The notes under the pieces are model-generated. The model was not told the origin of the DNA. It was given only the letters and a program-made list of their open reading frames with translations, and ran no database searches. DNA of 64,000 bases from Topomyia yanbarensis (lineage: Eukaryota; Arthropoda; Insecta; Diptera; Culicidae): assembly GCF_030247195.1 (NCBI RefSeq), contig NC_080670.1:44282194-44346193 (forward strand), written 5' to 3'. The translations under genes were made by a program, and so were the position numbers. Below, piece after piece: positions 23,801 through 35,147 of the stretch (position 1 is the stretch's first letter; each line of letters starts with the position of its first letter).

Positions 23801-25292
23801 ATTCCATTGATGAATTTAAGCTACCAACATTCTTGTAGTAAACCTCGATGTTGTTGGATGACGGATCAGGTACAGCAGAGAGCGAAGCCATGTTGCCGTG
23901 TAGGAAGATCCTTTCGTCAATCCCACGAACAGTATCGGAACGGTTCACGGTCGCTTGGTCGACTGTGACGAGGGATTCGAGGCATCCCGAATCAACTGTG
24001 TCGCGCCACAAAATACGAATATCGTCGTCGTCGAGAGAAATGGTTGGCATCTGATAACAAGATGTCGGAGCAAAAGGCAAAAAACTGGAAGCGAAGAATG
24101 CATCAGCGCTTGAAGTATTCGGAACAGATGTATACTTACCATTTGGGGCAGGTTGGAAGACCCTTTCACCCATCCCACACACAGGACCGGGACGACTGAT
24201 GATCGCTGACTGCAAGTGCTCGACTGTGACGGGGGGATCGAGTTCTTCCATAGTGCCAACTGCGGAATGCGGAGAGCAGGAACGGGGTGGTAGCAGCTTA
24301 CGGCGAGAGTCGTACGATGAGCTAGAAGCGTGAATCGGTTTAACCGTTGTATTGTTACAATTTGTATAATACTTGCCGAGAAAGGCGGCTTGGAAGACCC
24401 TTTCTCCACCCACACATACAGGACCGGGACGACTGCTGAACGCTGGCGGCAAGGGCTCGACTGTAGCGGGGGGATCGAGGGCTTCCATAGTACCAACTGC
24501 GTTGCATCCCAGTATGCGATCGGCATCGATACTCCTTCACAAGGGCGGTGTAGTTTGATATAGTGGCATGGCCAATCGTTGCGGAGTCCTCTGCAGGACC
24601 ATTGATGGGCCGGGTTGCATTAGAGAAGTACATGCTTCTTCTGGAGGCGGTGGAAAATCAGTCGGCGGGCTCCAAATGTTCTGGGTACGGCTGTCTTCGA
24701 ATTCCCTAAACAGTATGCCTTGCGGCCATGTGACAGGATTAAGAGCTGCATCACGGTACTTTGGGTGAACTCCAACTTTGAAGGATATGAAGTTCAAAGT
24801 ACTGACGTCTATGCCTTTTTTAGCAAGTGGAATAGCCTGTATCTCCTCGTTACAATTTAGTCCTTCTTTAGACATTTTTTCGACAGTCTCTTTGCTAACG
24901 CAAGGATGAAAGCCGGAACGATACATCCAGAGCAACGGCGCGAGGTGAAACCGTAACAAAGTTGCTATTATCGACTAGCTTTCGACCACCAACAAGAATA
25001 TTGCTCGGATCAGGGCCAGGTGGTCGAGAGGTACCGGAGTTTGGCCGGACTGGAGTAGATATTGAAACCATTCTGGCGAGGCGCGAAAATTGCTGGTTAT
25101 TTTTGGATAACTCGGCCACATCCAAGTGAAGAAATGGTGCCGCGAAAGCGAGCAAACTTCATCAGCTTGACACATTCATTGCACATCCAAAATAAATTTG
25201 GGTTTTCCGCAAGTTTTTTCAAAAACGGCTTGTTAAGTTGTTTCCCACATTGATTTGACGGATTTTGTGCAGTGATCGCATGCACTTGCCAT
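23800..25292 (-). pseudogene. CR1-like ORF1 with PHD-like zinc finger
   Basis: The ATG at 25292 opens MASACDHC. In a shifted frame FWMCNECVKLMKFARF supplies a second Cys pair, as expected of a PHD-like finger. Further on come FISFKVGVHPKYRDAALNP and TWPQGILFREFED, a conserved ORF1 block that also occurs in the second CR1-like copy (near 45460). Downstream the unit SRPGPVC.GGERVFQ..GKY recurs about three times before the EN opening VYYKNVGSL, and the other copy has SRPGPAFGGREGVF. ORF1 proteins bind RNA. Several frame breaks. Confidence 0.8.
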
Positions 25293-25616
25293 AATGCGTG
25301 CCGATCTGAGAATGCGAACAATCAAATATAGATGGCGCTGCGTTCAGTGGAAAGTGTTGGTGGTTAAGTCACTGAAGTTCACTCAATTCCGTTCTTCGCT
25401 GGTTTTTTCGCAACACAAAAGCAAACAGGAGACACTTTCGCACTGCACAATAACAATGTTAAAAACAAAATTCTCAGTCGATTTACACGACAAACAACGA
25501 TATAAACTTCACAAATCTCGTCAAAAAGTAAAAATAGTTGGGGCGATTTATGTAAACAACTAATCGGTAGGAATACACTGAACCAAAAAAACTAATCCGA
25601 TATAAAGAGCATATAT

Positions 25617-26096
25617 CCGCTATCCGGAAAAAGCTGAACAGGACGTTCCGGCTGCTGGCAGTACCAGTCGCGAGCGCGTACAGAACAATAAAACACAGAA
25701 AAGCAGTGTGGATGATCCCAATCTGCATTACACGGGCGGAGGATCACGAATGCTACAATCTTAGAAACACTAGAAACGTGAATAAAATGGTGAGAATTGA
25801 TTCGATGGCGAGGTGGCAGCAGGATTGGGCAATACAGAGGAAGGCAGGTGGACCTGCCGACGTGGGTCAATAGAAAGCACGGAAAGGTGAACTTCCATCT
25901 GAAATAGCTCCTGTTGGGCCACGACTGCTTCAGAAAGCACCTTCATCGGTTCGGACACACGACGTCACCGTTGTGCTCGAAGTGTGAAAACGTCTAGGAG
26001 ACGACACCAGACCATGTGGTCTTCGAATGTTCGAGGTTTGAAGTGACACTCAGGAAGTGAATGAGAGGACTAGACATCACCCCGAATAATGTCGTC
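25617..26096 (+). pseudogene. R1-like LINE, C-terminal fragment
   Basis: In changing frames the plus strand gives IRKKLNRTFRLLAVPVASAY, DSMARWQQDW, WVNRKHGKVNFHL, LLLGHDCFRKHLHRFGHT, then CSKCENV and DHVVFECSRFEV. The C..C..H..C arrangement at the end is typical of the C-terminal zinc region of R1/LOA-type LINE RTs. It is 5-prime truncated and ends at 26096, where the LTR at 26097 begins. Confidence 0.85.
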
Positions 26097-27354
26097 TGTA
26101 ACCCGTCAGGGTAGCAATTTAGCACTGGGTGGAAATATACCTAATTGTGCGTACTCTCTCCGTAGAGTGTTTATGCTATATAATGCTCACCACTGCTCCT
26201 TGTAACCCGATCAGAAACACATAACATGAATATTTCAAAACTATATCTCTCGTTGTTACTTGTTATAATTTTCTGTTATTTTAACTACTAACGAGACCAA
26301 ATGTATAACACAATTTGTTACGAAAATTGCATTCTGTTACAATCTTGTTATTTCATTCTGATCGGGAATCGTTGACTTTTCACGTAAATTTTAGTTTATA
26401 CGAACGATTTTGTTAGTCCAGATAGGTGTAGTAAATTTTGTTGAACATTTGTATATAATTAGCATAGAGTTTAGTTAGACTACCGCTCTCCTCTTGCTAA
26501 ATTACGTGTGCGCTGGTTATGCTGACCATAGCGATGACAGCTATGCGGCGTTGCGTTTTGTTGGTGTTTGTTTTTGTGAAATGCAGAAGGCGGCCATCGT
26601 AAACCAGATAGATAGTGACGGACCAAGGCATCGAACAGACGCCCGATCAGTTTTGTTTTTTTGGGACAGTTTCCCACCACCATAACCAGTGCGGTGTAGT
26701 GCGAGTGTGCGACAATGAAAATTCCCATCGGAAAGTGCCGACCCGTGGTTCGGGTACTCGTGTAAATGGTGTTGGTTCGCCGAAGTGGGACAGCTAACCG
26801 TAAAGCAGCATTCTCGCGTCCCCGGCTAAAATCCAAGGAACCAAACATCGGCCGTTCTCGCTAAAGAGGATAAGTCGAACGAGTCTAGCTCTTCTCTATA
26901 GCTACTAGCCAAGGAGAACGAAGAAGGGTAGACAAAGATTCTCCCTGGGAAGTGCACTGCGGTGGCTTGCGGGATCGCTTGCGGCGAGCAAGTCGATCCG
27001 GCGATAGTTCGCCATCGTCGCTAGGGAGGTTCCAACAAAGAAGCCAAGCTTACCTCCCGAGCTAAACGCAAAGGATCGCTGCCGGAGCAGCCAACGACAT
27101 TCCGGGAGAACTCACCCGTTGTAGTCCCGGCCGGTCGGAAGAAACCGCCCGCCTTTCCGCCCGCAGTAGCAATAGCAGATCACCGGCAGCTGCAGCAGTG
27201 GAGAGTGTTGGAGAAAATAAAGTCGGTAAATTTATTAATTTGTTATGTTTGTTTACCTTTTTTGTTTGTATACGAAAATCCGAAATTCTTGTAGAGGCAC
27301 CTAGGCCGCCCTGATAAGAAGGGTCCGCTGGGCAATAACCCAAACCGCTACTTA
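26097..27354 (+). repeat. LTR, copy A (partner of 43055-45032)
   Basis: Begins TGTAACCCGTCAGGGTAGCA and follows the other copy through GCACTGGGTGGAAATATACC, CTCTCTCCGTAGAGTG, CGATGACAGCTATGCGGCG, GCTAGGGAGGTTCCAACAAA and GCACCTAGG.CGCCCTGA.AA. The expected final TTACA is degraded here to about CTTAAA and no target duplication is seen. It contains a nested MITE (26206-26366) absent from the other copy. The superfamily is not determined. Confidence 0.8.
26206..26366. mobile_element. MITE inside LTR copy A
   Basis: CCCGATCAGAA at the left is matched by TTCTGATCGGG at the right, an 11-bp perfect inverted repeat around 161 bp of AT-rich DNA rich in TTGTTA/TGTTAC words. The equivalent position in copy B (near 43460) lacks it, so it is a later insertion. 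Confidence 0.8.
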
Positions 27355-28010
27355 AATGTGTAAAGAATGACAAGCGTATCATGACAGATCATGACAGCCT
27401 TACAGCAGAAACGGCGTGATGGACAGCGAGCAACGGTTTCGGGAGAGCAATCACCGCAGGAAAACTCTCCGACGGAGTAGGCTAGATCCACTGCCTGAGA
27501 CTAGTCAAGTAGGTTGCGCCGGAACACCGGGTATGAGTCGTCAGAACGTCAGCGAAATGGACGCAGCACTCCACCCGGAATCGCCGAACCGACTACGGCA
27601 CGCTACCGGTTGGCCCGAGAGAAATATAGCGGAAACCAAAGAAGAATCGGTATCGGGAGAACTTATTTAACCGGCGAACTCTTCGTCAGCATAAGCTAGA
27701 TTCACCGCCGGGGACTAGACTTAATAAACCACGACGAGACACAACCAGTCGCGGGTCGTTGAGGCACTAGCGAACCAGACGCCCTGCTCCATCAGAATCG
27801 CCGAACTGACCTCGACAGCTGGCTAGTTGGCTCAATTTCGGGAGACCTTCTCTCGCCGGAGAACTCTCCGTCGGAGTAGGCTAAGTCCATCGTAGAGGAC
27901 TCGAGCGAGTAGTTCGTGAACAAGCCGAGAGCTCACTTAGGAAGTGGGGCCAAAGGGCTTAAGAAATTGCGGTGCTGAATAGAATAAGGGATCGGAAGGG
28001 GTCAGTAATT
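27355..28010 (+). repeat. GC-rich leader with three diverged tandem units
   Basis: The word group GA..ACTCTCCG.CGGAGTAGGC, TA(GA)TCCA, then GACTAG/GACTCG recurs near 27460, 27670 and 27855. A second group, CGCCGAAC.GAC, recurs near 27583 and 27807, giving units of about 200 bp. It follows the LTR directly and could be the untranslated leader of the same retrotransposon. That link is inference. Confidence 0.55.
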
Positions 28011-28535
28011 AGACAATGTGGAGTTTTCCACCCAGATTGTCCTCTCGGAGGAAGAGCACTCATTGGTGCGCAAGAACCGGTGGAATCTGTAGTTATGTTT
28101 TTTCCGCTTCAATGTGGAACTTCTTCAGCACTCAGATTCCTCTGAATTCACTGTTCAATTAAAGCCATTCCGATTCACTTAAACTCTGTTGGATTGAACA
28201 AAATTTAAAGTCAACGACTGCGGCGTTGGGTCCGAGCTTTTTCGTCAACTTTACTCATGATGGCAAGAAATTTCCTTTGTTCTCGATACAATGCACACCA
28301 GGTCGAGAGGCTGCTAGTTGTCGTTCGCTTGGCTCGGACGGTATTCTTTTTATGTTGTAAGAGATGCGGCGGAATACTAATACACCGTGACATTTTCAGT
28401 TTCAACAATTTCCTTCGGAATGGAACGCTTCATTTATTCTACTTGTTGACAAAAAGGGTGATAAAATGAGATCTAAGTATCGCCGAATTACGTCAGAGAG
28501 AATGTACAAATGACTCAGATTAAGCCACAGACAAA
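28011..28535. other. Unassigned DNA
   Basis: No supported gene; probably filler between the retroelement leader and a LINE scrap. Confidence 0.35.
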
Positions 28536-28711
28536 CTGAATGTGAAAACTGGTTCGAAAGTGTCTGGCAGTTTCTCTGCGTTCTCCGCCGTTCGCCAAGG
28601 AAGCAATCTAAGTCATCTGCTATTCACGCTGTTCTTCAACAACGTTACACCTCTTCTGCCATATTATTTTCCAAATGAATCTCTGATGTGTACGCTCAAC
28701 TTGACACTTTA
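28536..28711 (+). pseudogene. CR1-like RT scrap
   Basis: The plus-strand frame reads LNVKTGSKVSGSFSAFSAV, then RQGSNLSHLLFTLFFNNVTP, which is the PQGSNLGPLLF..FND block of a CR1-type RT with the proline and glycine changed. Flanking RT motifs are absent, so it is a short internal fragment. Confidence 0.75.
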
Positions 28712-30337
28712 GGTAAGGCGATATTTTAAAATAAATATTTCTACATATTTTTGGCAAATTACGATTCTTCTCAGAGACAGACGAACGAATAAGTCATGCT
28801 ACCTACAATATACAAAATTGTGATTTAATTATTAAAATAAAAATTTGAATCTCGGACGGTTCTATAAATTTTGTTAGCTATTTTTCACGATCTGTGAGTC
28901 GAAATACACAGAAAAATCAAGTTTAAAAATGAAAAGAAACATTTTTTGCCACCGACTCTAACAACTAGTCCTCTTCCCATCAAAACACATGCCTCCACCA
29001 GTCATCAGTGCAGCAACTTATTAAAAAACTTTTCATGATGGTTCCCATTTTGCTTCTTGTGTTTGTACCCAAGCGGTGACAGCCATCCGAACAAACCCTG
29101 ACTTTATGCACCCTTGGTCAAGGATGAACGACACTACTGGCAGCGGCAGGCAGGCCATGGCACAGCTGTAGGATGTAACCGAGTCAGCCTGTACATACAT
29201 ATGTATACGGGAGCGCCATTTTGTACCCCCAGGGGAGTTTTCCTGCATTGACCGCAAACGAGAGGGTAATTATAATGAGGAAATTAAATTAAAGTAGCTC
29301 CGGGAAAGTGTCTTGCGGCGGAAGCAGGAGTACTCGTTTTCCTATTTTGTTGTGGTTCGACGACGTAGCGGGTTGCAGAGTGCACAGAGCTCTATAAACC
29401 ACTTCAGAACAACTTTGGCGTGCGGAGAAAGCCAAAGTAGCACATTGTGTCAATTTTAATTATGGTTCTTGGGACACACCTGCTGTAGCAGCTGTACATT
29501 GATTACAGGTGATGCTGCTGTGAACGTGAAAGCTCACGACGGAAACACTTTCAAACGCTCGATAGAGTTTTGAAAAGAGAGCGGAAAACATTTTTGTTAA
29601 TTCGCATGCTGTTCCCTATACTTTATCGTCACCGGCACGCAAACCTGCCAGGTAATGGTTTTTGAAGCTTTTGTACGCAACATATGCAAAAATCTGTGTT
29701 TAAAGAAAACGTAAGCTTATCTCAAAACAAAACGTCATGATTTCTTTAGTTTGTTGTAGCATGAGGAAAACAAATTTAGAAATCTCCGCTAGTCAGTGCC
29801 TTATAACAGAAACTTATGGAAATCTGTGCCGCACGTTGACATTCTGTGAAACTCACATTAATCTGCGCACCTTGTATTATTGAGATAAGCTCATTTTTGA
29901 CAGTTTGCTAGCAACCCTGTAAACAAAATGGCGACTATGCGAGTTAAAATGGATACTAGCTACCAGTGGGCTATTGAAACTATGTTGTAGGCTACCTGCC
30001 GTAACATGGCTTACTGTAACTGTAAAACATGTGTGGGAATGTTCACATCTACTAAACAAAACTTTTTCAGTGTGCCTTTAGCGAATCGAATCATCGACAT
30101 TTTTTTTTCTTAATGCTTGTAAACATTACAGTGGGGTTTACTATGATGGTGAGGAACCGAACCAAAAAGAGCTATTTTGTCGCCTGAATACAGAATATTG
30201 CATAATATTTTAGAATTGAACTTTTACCTATTATATGAAGACTACTTACAGTCCAAGTTTAACACTTTGATATTACCTGAAAATAAATAAGAACTCAGCG
30301 TTAGCTGGAATGAAACACTATTTTTAAGTAAAAGACA
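28712..30337. other. No feature seen
   Basis: Short open frames only; no repeat boundary or recognisable motif. Confidence 0.4.
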
Positions 30338-30554
30338 CGACAAACATATGATTAGCGCGTATAAGCCAACTGTCAAAAATCACTTTCAGTGGAAACTCTG
30401 GACAAACCGTTCCTCTCCAATCACAGATTGGTAGCAAACAAAAGAAAGTTTTCTCCTTCATTAACTGGCGTGAAGTGTGCTCGGCCAACAACGGTTTGTA
30501 CGAAATTTTCTTTCAAAGAGAATTTTGACAGTTGGCTTTTACGTATGTTTGTCG
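30338..30554. mobile_element. MITE, family M1, diverged copy
   Basis: Ends CGACAAACATA / TATGTTTGTCG are inverted. Inside, GCCAACTGTCAAAA, CTTT, and ACAAACCGTT are matched in reverse by AACGGTTTGTAC, TTTGACAGTTGGC. The layout and the TGTCAAAA..CACTTT core are those of 1226-1464, but the outermost ends differ, so it is a subfamily. Confidence 0.8.
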
Positions 30555-31272
30555 AGAATGATATTATTCGTCTGTACATGATCAAATATTCCTAGTTATT
30601 ATAAACGATATTAAATTTTATCCAAACTGCAAAAACAATCCGTGGCCATCATGCTTCAATCCGCCCTATGCCTATGCCGCCGAATAAATAGCTGAATGCA
30701 TCACCCAAGCATGAAACACTCTTTCAGTTTAAGCACGATTTCGGAGAGAAAAAAAAACGAAATATTCTTTTATCGCATCACGACACAGGAGAGATTGAAT
30801 TAACTAAAATGAAATTTCTGCCCGTTTGTGTGCCTCATTTGTAAGGATGATGGAAGCTCTCTAGCGCACATCAGCATCCTTCCAGTGAAAATTTTAGCTG
30901 CGCACGATAAAGTTCGTTCCAGACGGAAGCTTTTAAACACGTTTTGTTTCAAGCCAATGAACCTACATCGACGTATCGTTGAACGTTCCGGTACCTGTCC
31001 GAATCGACCCTGAAGCGAAGCTCTTTTGGAAGAACGTATGCCGCTATGTTTTGTTGCGTTCCTGCTGGGGTATACTGTGAGCAAAGTTCGAGGAGCGATA
31101 TTGAAAATATTACAAGGGACTTTGTTTACTATTATGGTATTTCTAGCTTAAACTCTTCTGCTAGTTGGATACATTTAAAGTAAATTTTAAAACAATTTTG
31201 ATCTTGGGGAATTTTAATTCGGGAGAAGCTTAAAATTTATTGTATAAATGTAATAATTCTGATGACTTGAGT
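30555..31272. other. No feature seen
   Basis: No supported gene or repeat boundary. Confidence 0.35.
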
Positions 31273-31408
31273 CAGAGCTACCATTTATACAGATTTTTCT
31301 GTATTACACAGATTTTTAAGCGCAGATACAATCCTGATGCAGAATACAGATTTGCAATACACAATACAACAATACAGATTTATACAGGTTTTTGAAAATT
31401 TCAATTAG
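31273..31408. mobile_element. Partial hAT-like element, ACAGATTTTT motif
   Basis: Starts CAGAGCTACCA and then repeats ACAGATTTTT, ATACAGATT and close variants, like 6201-6466 (the two share ACAGATTTTTCTGTATT). It is cut by the insertion at 31416. No right end was recognised past 31841. Confidence 0.6.
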
Positions 31409-31415
31409 GTAATAC

Positions 31416-31834
31416 CACAGAGAACAGACGTCCATCTTCAGCATTCAACTTGTGTAAAATCTCTAACGGTTCCGAAGGTAGTTGGGATATCCAAACCAGG
31501 TGCGCTACTGTCGTCATGTTTTTTTTTGTGGCTGAATTCGACTGAATTGACAGCGGTTATTCCTCTACCCAGTCAAACTAGTCCGGAACCGGTTCGGACT
31601 TCCAGCATGAATTCCAACTCAAATGCATCAACCGATTGAGTCGAAATCGGTTGTTTTCTTTGAGCAAGATTCCATACTGAATCCATTCAGGATTTCGAAC
31701 CGGTTCCGGAATGGATTTGACGGATAGTTGGGATAGCTTGGTGTGGCGGCGCTAGTGTTTATCGTATATTAATTCAAATGTTTACACACGTTTTTTTAAC
31801 ATTTTTGTTCGATCATGGATGTCTGTTCTCTGTG
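31416..31834. mobile_element. TIR element with 7-bp target duplication
   Basis: Left end CACAGAGAACAGACGTCCAT and right end ATGGATGTCTGTTCTCTGTG are inverted repeats with one mismatch. GTAATAC flanks both sides (31409-31415 and 31835-31841). A further inverted-repeat unit lies within, at 31570-31722. No transposase frame. Confidence 0.88.
31570..31722. mobile_element. Nested inverted-repeat unit
   Basis: GTCAAACTAGTCCGGAACCG at the left is matched by the complement of a right end containing CGGTTCCGGAATGGATTTGA. The shared core is CCGGAACCGGTTCG. TAGTTGGGATA occurs on both outer sides (near 31481 and 31725), possibly marking an older duplication. Confidence 0.65.
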
Positions 31835-31841
31835 GTAATAC

Positions 31842-33135
31842 TTTCATGAAAATATTTGAGAGATGACGCTGCTCCGATGGTAACTAACGTGAATTTAAAC
31901 GTATGCGAAAGATATTAAAACTTGGGATTTTGGAGAAACTATAATATTGTAGTTGCAGAATGGATACACATTTGATGCATAAAAACATGGGAACAGTGTG
32001 TAGAAGTTTTTTTAGATACTTAATGGAAAATTTTCAAATAAAATCTAAAAAAATTGTTTGCGCCCATACATTTTACTGATTAGTTTTCACCAAAAAAAGT
32101 TGAAACTCTTTTTCTCGCAACTCTCTATTTCACTCGTTTTGACAACAGATTTCCCACTCATCGCAATCGGAATGTTTTTTCTTAGAATTTCAGCGCAAAT
32201 GTAACAACAGATTCATTCAGAACAGAGGGGAACAAATCGTTGAAAGCACTTTTTTGGGTCCGTGGAACTAAAATGGCGGATCAATCTTTATTCAAGACCA
32301 ATTTTTAAAAAAAACCGTAAACTCGTGTTTAAAGTGAAAATTTTCTCGATCAGATTGTTTTACCTTTGATATTTGACTTCTGAAGACATTTTGGGAATAT
32401 GGTACTGTTTTGTTATAAAAGTAATGAAACTGTACTCAAATCAATTTTTTTAGAATCATCGACAAACAAACAAGCGGTGCGCATACGTAGATAGGGTTGC
32501 CGCCCCTCCGGGTTTGACCCGGAGACTCCAGTTATCGGAAGCGATCTCCGGGCCTTCGGGTTTTACTTCAATTTCTCGGGGTCTGGTGAGACGACGGACA
32601 GTTACAAATTTTATGGTACTGAACTTGTTTGCTTCGATCAAGTTTTTACATTATTACGGCTGGTGATTCCCGATCTGTTGACCTGCAAGGAGAGCTTTGC
32701 TCCTTTGTTGGAGCCACCCCGGGCGATTATGGCGACGAAAATCCGATTCTTTGCGCCCCACATAGAATTCCGGAAGACATCGTAGTGTGCTTTCCGCACA
32801 ATACCGCTTTCCTGCCGCTTTCACTCTTTTTCTCACTCTATTTCTAGCTGTTGTGAAAAGCAACTTATCCTGCACAGCGAAAGTGGTTAGTGCTTTTCGA
32901 TTCTCTGTGGTTAGCTGAGGAAGTCAAATTCCAAATCTATCTAAACGAACAAAACTGCTCTTAAATGTGAAAAAATTACATCGTAATATGAACGGCACAG
33001 GACACTGGTATATATTATGATTTGTCAAAATAAAACAAACAACGGTGAAAATACTTGTCTTCTTTCAACTCAGTAGGTTCCAGCAAACCACTAAGCACTA
33101 AAGTAAGCAGCATATTGACTATCTAAGAGCTGTCC
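31842..33135. other. Unassigned DNA
   Basis: No gene supported. It contains one possible CTCCGGG-motif element, listed separately. Confidence 0.35.
32493..32600. mobile_element. Possible short CTCCGGG-motif element
   Basis: Opens TAGGGTTGCC, like the hAT-like ends, and then repeats CTCCGGG, CCCGGAGA, CTCCGGGCC and TTCGGGTTTT. No right terminus or duplication was found. Confidence 0.4.
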
Positions 33136-33255
33136 AATGTTTATAAGCTTTATATGGGCTTCACAAATGTTTATAAGCTGTATATCAATTTTGCAAATGT
33201 TTATAAGTTTTATACAAGCTTTGCGAATGTTTATAAGCATTATGGACATTAAGCA
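33136..33255. repeat. 30-bp tandem repeat, four units
   Basis: AATGTTTATAAG recurs at 33136, 33166, 33196 and 33226, an exact 30-bp period. The rest of each unit (TTTATA...CTTTGC) varies by a few bases. Confidence 0.9.
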
Positions 33256-34514
33256 TTAAAATAGACCGTATATGGGTATATGAAGCTATACTTTAGAGCC
33301 TAAAAACCCTGTAGTTGTAAGCCGTACGCGGTAGTCAGCGATGCCGTTATAATGCCGTTAGTGGTTGACATTTCAATTAATCTAAAACAATGAAGTCCAA
33401 ATCAAAACAAATATTGTATGGCGCACTTTGTAAGCACAAAAAAGCTTATCGGCTTCGGAGATTTGTCACAAACAAATTAAACGGAACTAAATCTTTGAGC
33501 CATAAAATGATAGGAAACTGCGATGAATAAATTTTAGTTTAGTGTAGGAAGGAAGGTAATTTGAAAAATAAAATATTCCCAAAATCATGCTTCTGTTCGT
33601 CAGTAAGTGAAATCAACTTCTAATCAAAACAAAAATCGTTCCATTTAAGAACGACAAATATCATTTATATAACCAAATGCCCAAATGGATCAAACAGCAA
33701 GCGCACTAGAACAACTTAATTCCTATAGCTTCTAGAAGCACAAGTTCGAGCCTCGATCAAACGCTGTATTGAAAAAAGTCAAACACATGTGGCAACTTTT
33801 CCTCCATTTTCATTTTGTTTTTTTTTTTTTCAACCAGTGGGTTCTACCCATTACACAAACTGTTTTGACATTCCTCCATAGGCGCGGTGGAAAAGTGGGA
33901 GTAGGCTGTATATCAGCCGAATATTTCGCCAAAAATGGCTTTTGAACAGCACTCATGTACAATATGATGCTTATGAGCTCAGTTACCCTTGTTCTATACA
34001 CGGCTGTAGAACCGAATTGATGCCATTTTTACAGCTTAGCGGTTACTTGGGCGGGATGCCATTATTTTATGGTGCGGACATCTATTTGTCGCCATAAAGA
34101 AGATCTAGTTTCATGTATATTGCCGCAAGATGTTCAAAATATGGAAAAGCGCACCCTGTCATATAACGACCGAAACTACTCAATTGACAACGTTATTGGC
34201 GGACACTTCCTGCAGCCGTTTTCATTAAGAATAGCCATTTCTTCAACAATTTATTGTCAACTTAACCGTTATGGTTGTTTATATATTTATATAAAAAAAA
34301 TCAAAAACTTAAAAATGTACAGATTACTGCAAAGTACTCATTTTAAAAGCCTTTTTAATGTTTGAATTTATAGTAGACAATACTTTTAAATACGCATCAA
34401 TTATCAAAATATTTTTTCTTCGATGAGTACAGGCAAACACAGATTTTTTATAACGAGGGTACAGATTTTCAACAAAATCATCCAGCAGCTCTGCTTGAGA
34501 TAGTCACTATACAC
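33256..34514. other. No gene supported
   Basis: AT-rich, short open frames only. A B-box-like word near 33743 was considered and rejected as a tRNA gene. Confidence 0.4.
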
Positions 34515-35128
34515 CAGGGTGGCCAGACCTACCGATTTATCGGTAATTTACCGGTCCAACGGATTTTTGGCTTCCCTACACTGAAAAAAAACTAAACGTT
34601 AATTCTATTTGCTTCAAACCGCTTAAAATTCATATGAAGAAGAAATGCTATTGTTATCCCGCGCACACATACCTTCTATGTGCCAACTGTATAAACTATG
34701 TATGCACACACATAAGGTATATGTGCATATTGTTATAGAATGGGGTTTTATGGGCCTAATAGTTATGAAATGCGAATGTAAGATTAATAATTAATATTAG
34801 GTTCATGTGCCAGCAAATAGTGTCTATATGCCTCCGTTAATTGCAAAAATCTGTGTTAAATCAATAGGCACAACGTTTACTTTTTTTGAGTGTACCGATT
34901 CACAGACGACCAGGGGGAAACTACCGATATTTTCTTTTTCCTACCGATTTTTATTGATTTTGAGCACAGTCCACACCAACTTTCATTTTTCAATTGGATT
35001 TGGTCTGAAATCTGTTTTCAGTATTTTACAATTCTATATCAACACTACGTTTTTGGAACAAAAACACGGCCAACCGATAAACTTTTAGTGAGTTTACCGA
35101 TATTAAGAAATTCTATCTGGCCACCCTG
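34515..35128. mobile_element. hAT-like element, ACCGATTT motif
   Basis: Ends CAGGGTGGCCAGA and TCTGGCCACCCTG are inverted, with an 8-bp flank CTATACAC / CTAGATAC (6 of 8). The interior repeats TACCGATTT, with ACCGGT near the left. A MITE at 34577-34894 is nested in it. Without that insert the element is about 296 bp, similar to its relatives. Confidence 0.82.
34577..34894. mobile_element. TA-flanked MITE nested in hAT-like element
   Basis: TACACTGAAAAAAAACTAAA at the left, and TACACTCAAAAAAAGTAAAC read in reverse from the right, are inverted ends that both continue to AACGTT. TA on both sides fits a Tc1/mariner-type target. The host ACCGATTT motif resumes on each side. Confidence 0.82.
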
Positions 35129-35147
35129 CTAGATACTGAATGAAATT

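Larger units (their letters stand above)
21240..25560 (-). mobile_element. CR1-like non-LTR retrotransposon, near full length
   Basis: On the minus strand the order is an untranslated leader (about 25293-25560), ORF1 with a zinc finger, an endonuclease-RT ORF2, then a 3-prime UTR with GGGCCCAAGGTGCCTGTCGG and a TAATAAACATAAACATTAAA tail near 21250-21300. The order and motifs fit the CR1 group of mosquito LINEs. Frameshifts and a deletion over the catalytic YADD make it inactive. The R1-like fragment at 25617 lies just beyond its 5-prime end. Confidence 0.88.

Noticed and set aside
33700..33770. B-box-like word (AGTTCGAGCCTC) suggesting a tRNA gene or SINE
   Set aside because: No A box and no cloverleaf could be drawn; the word alone is weak.
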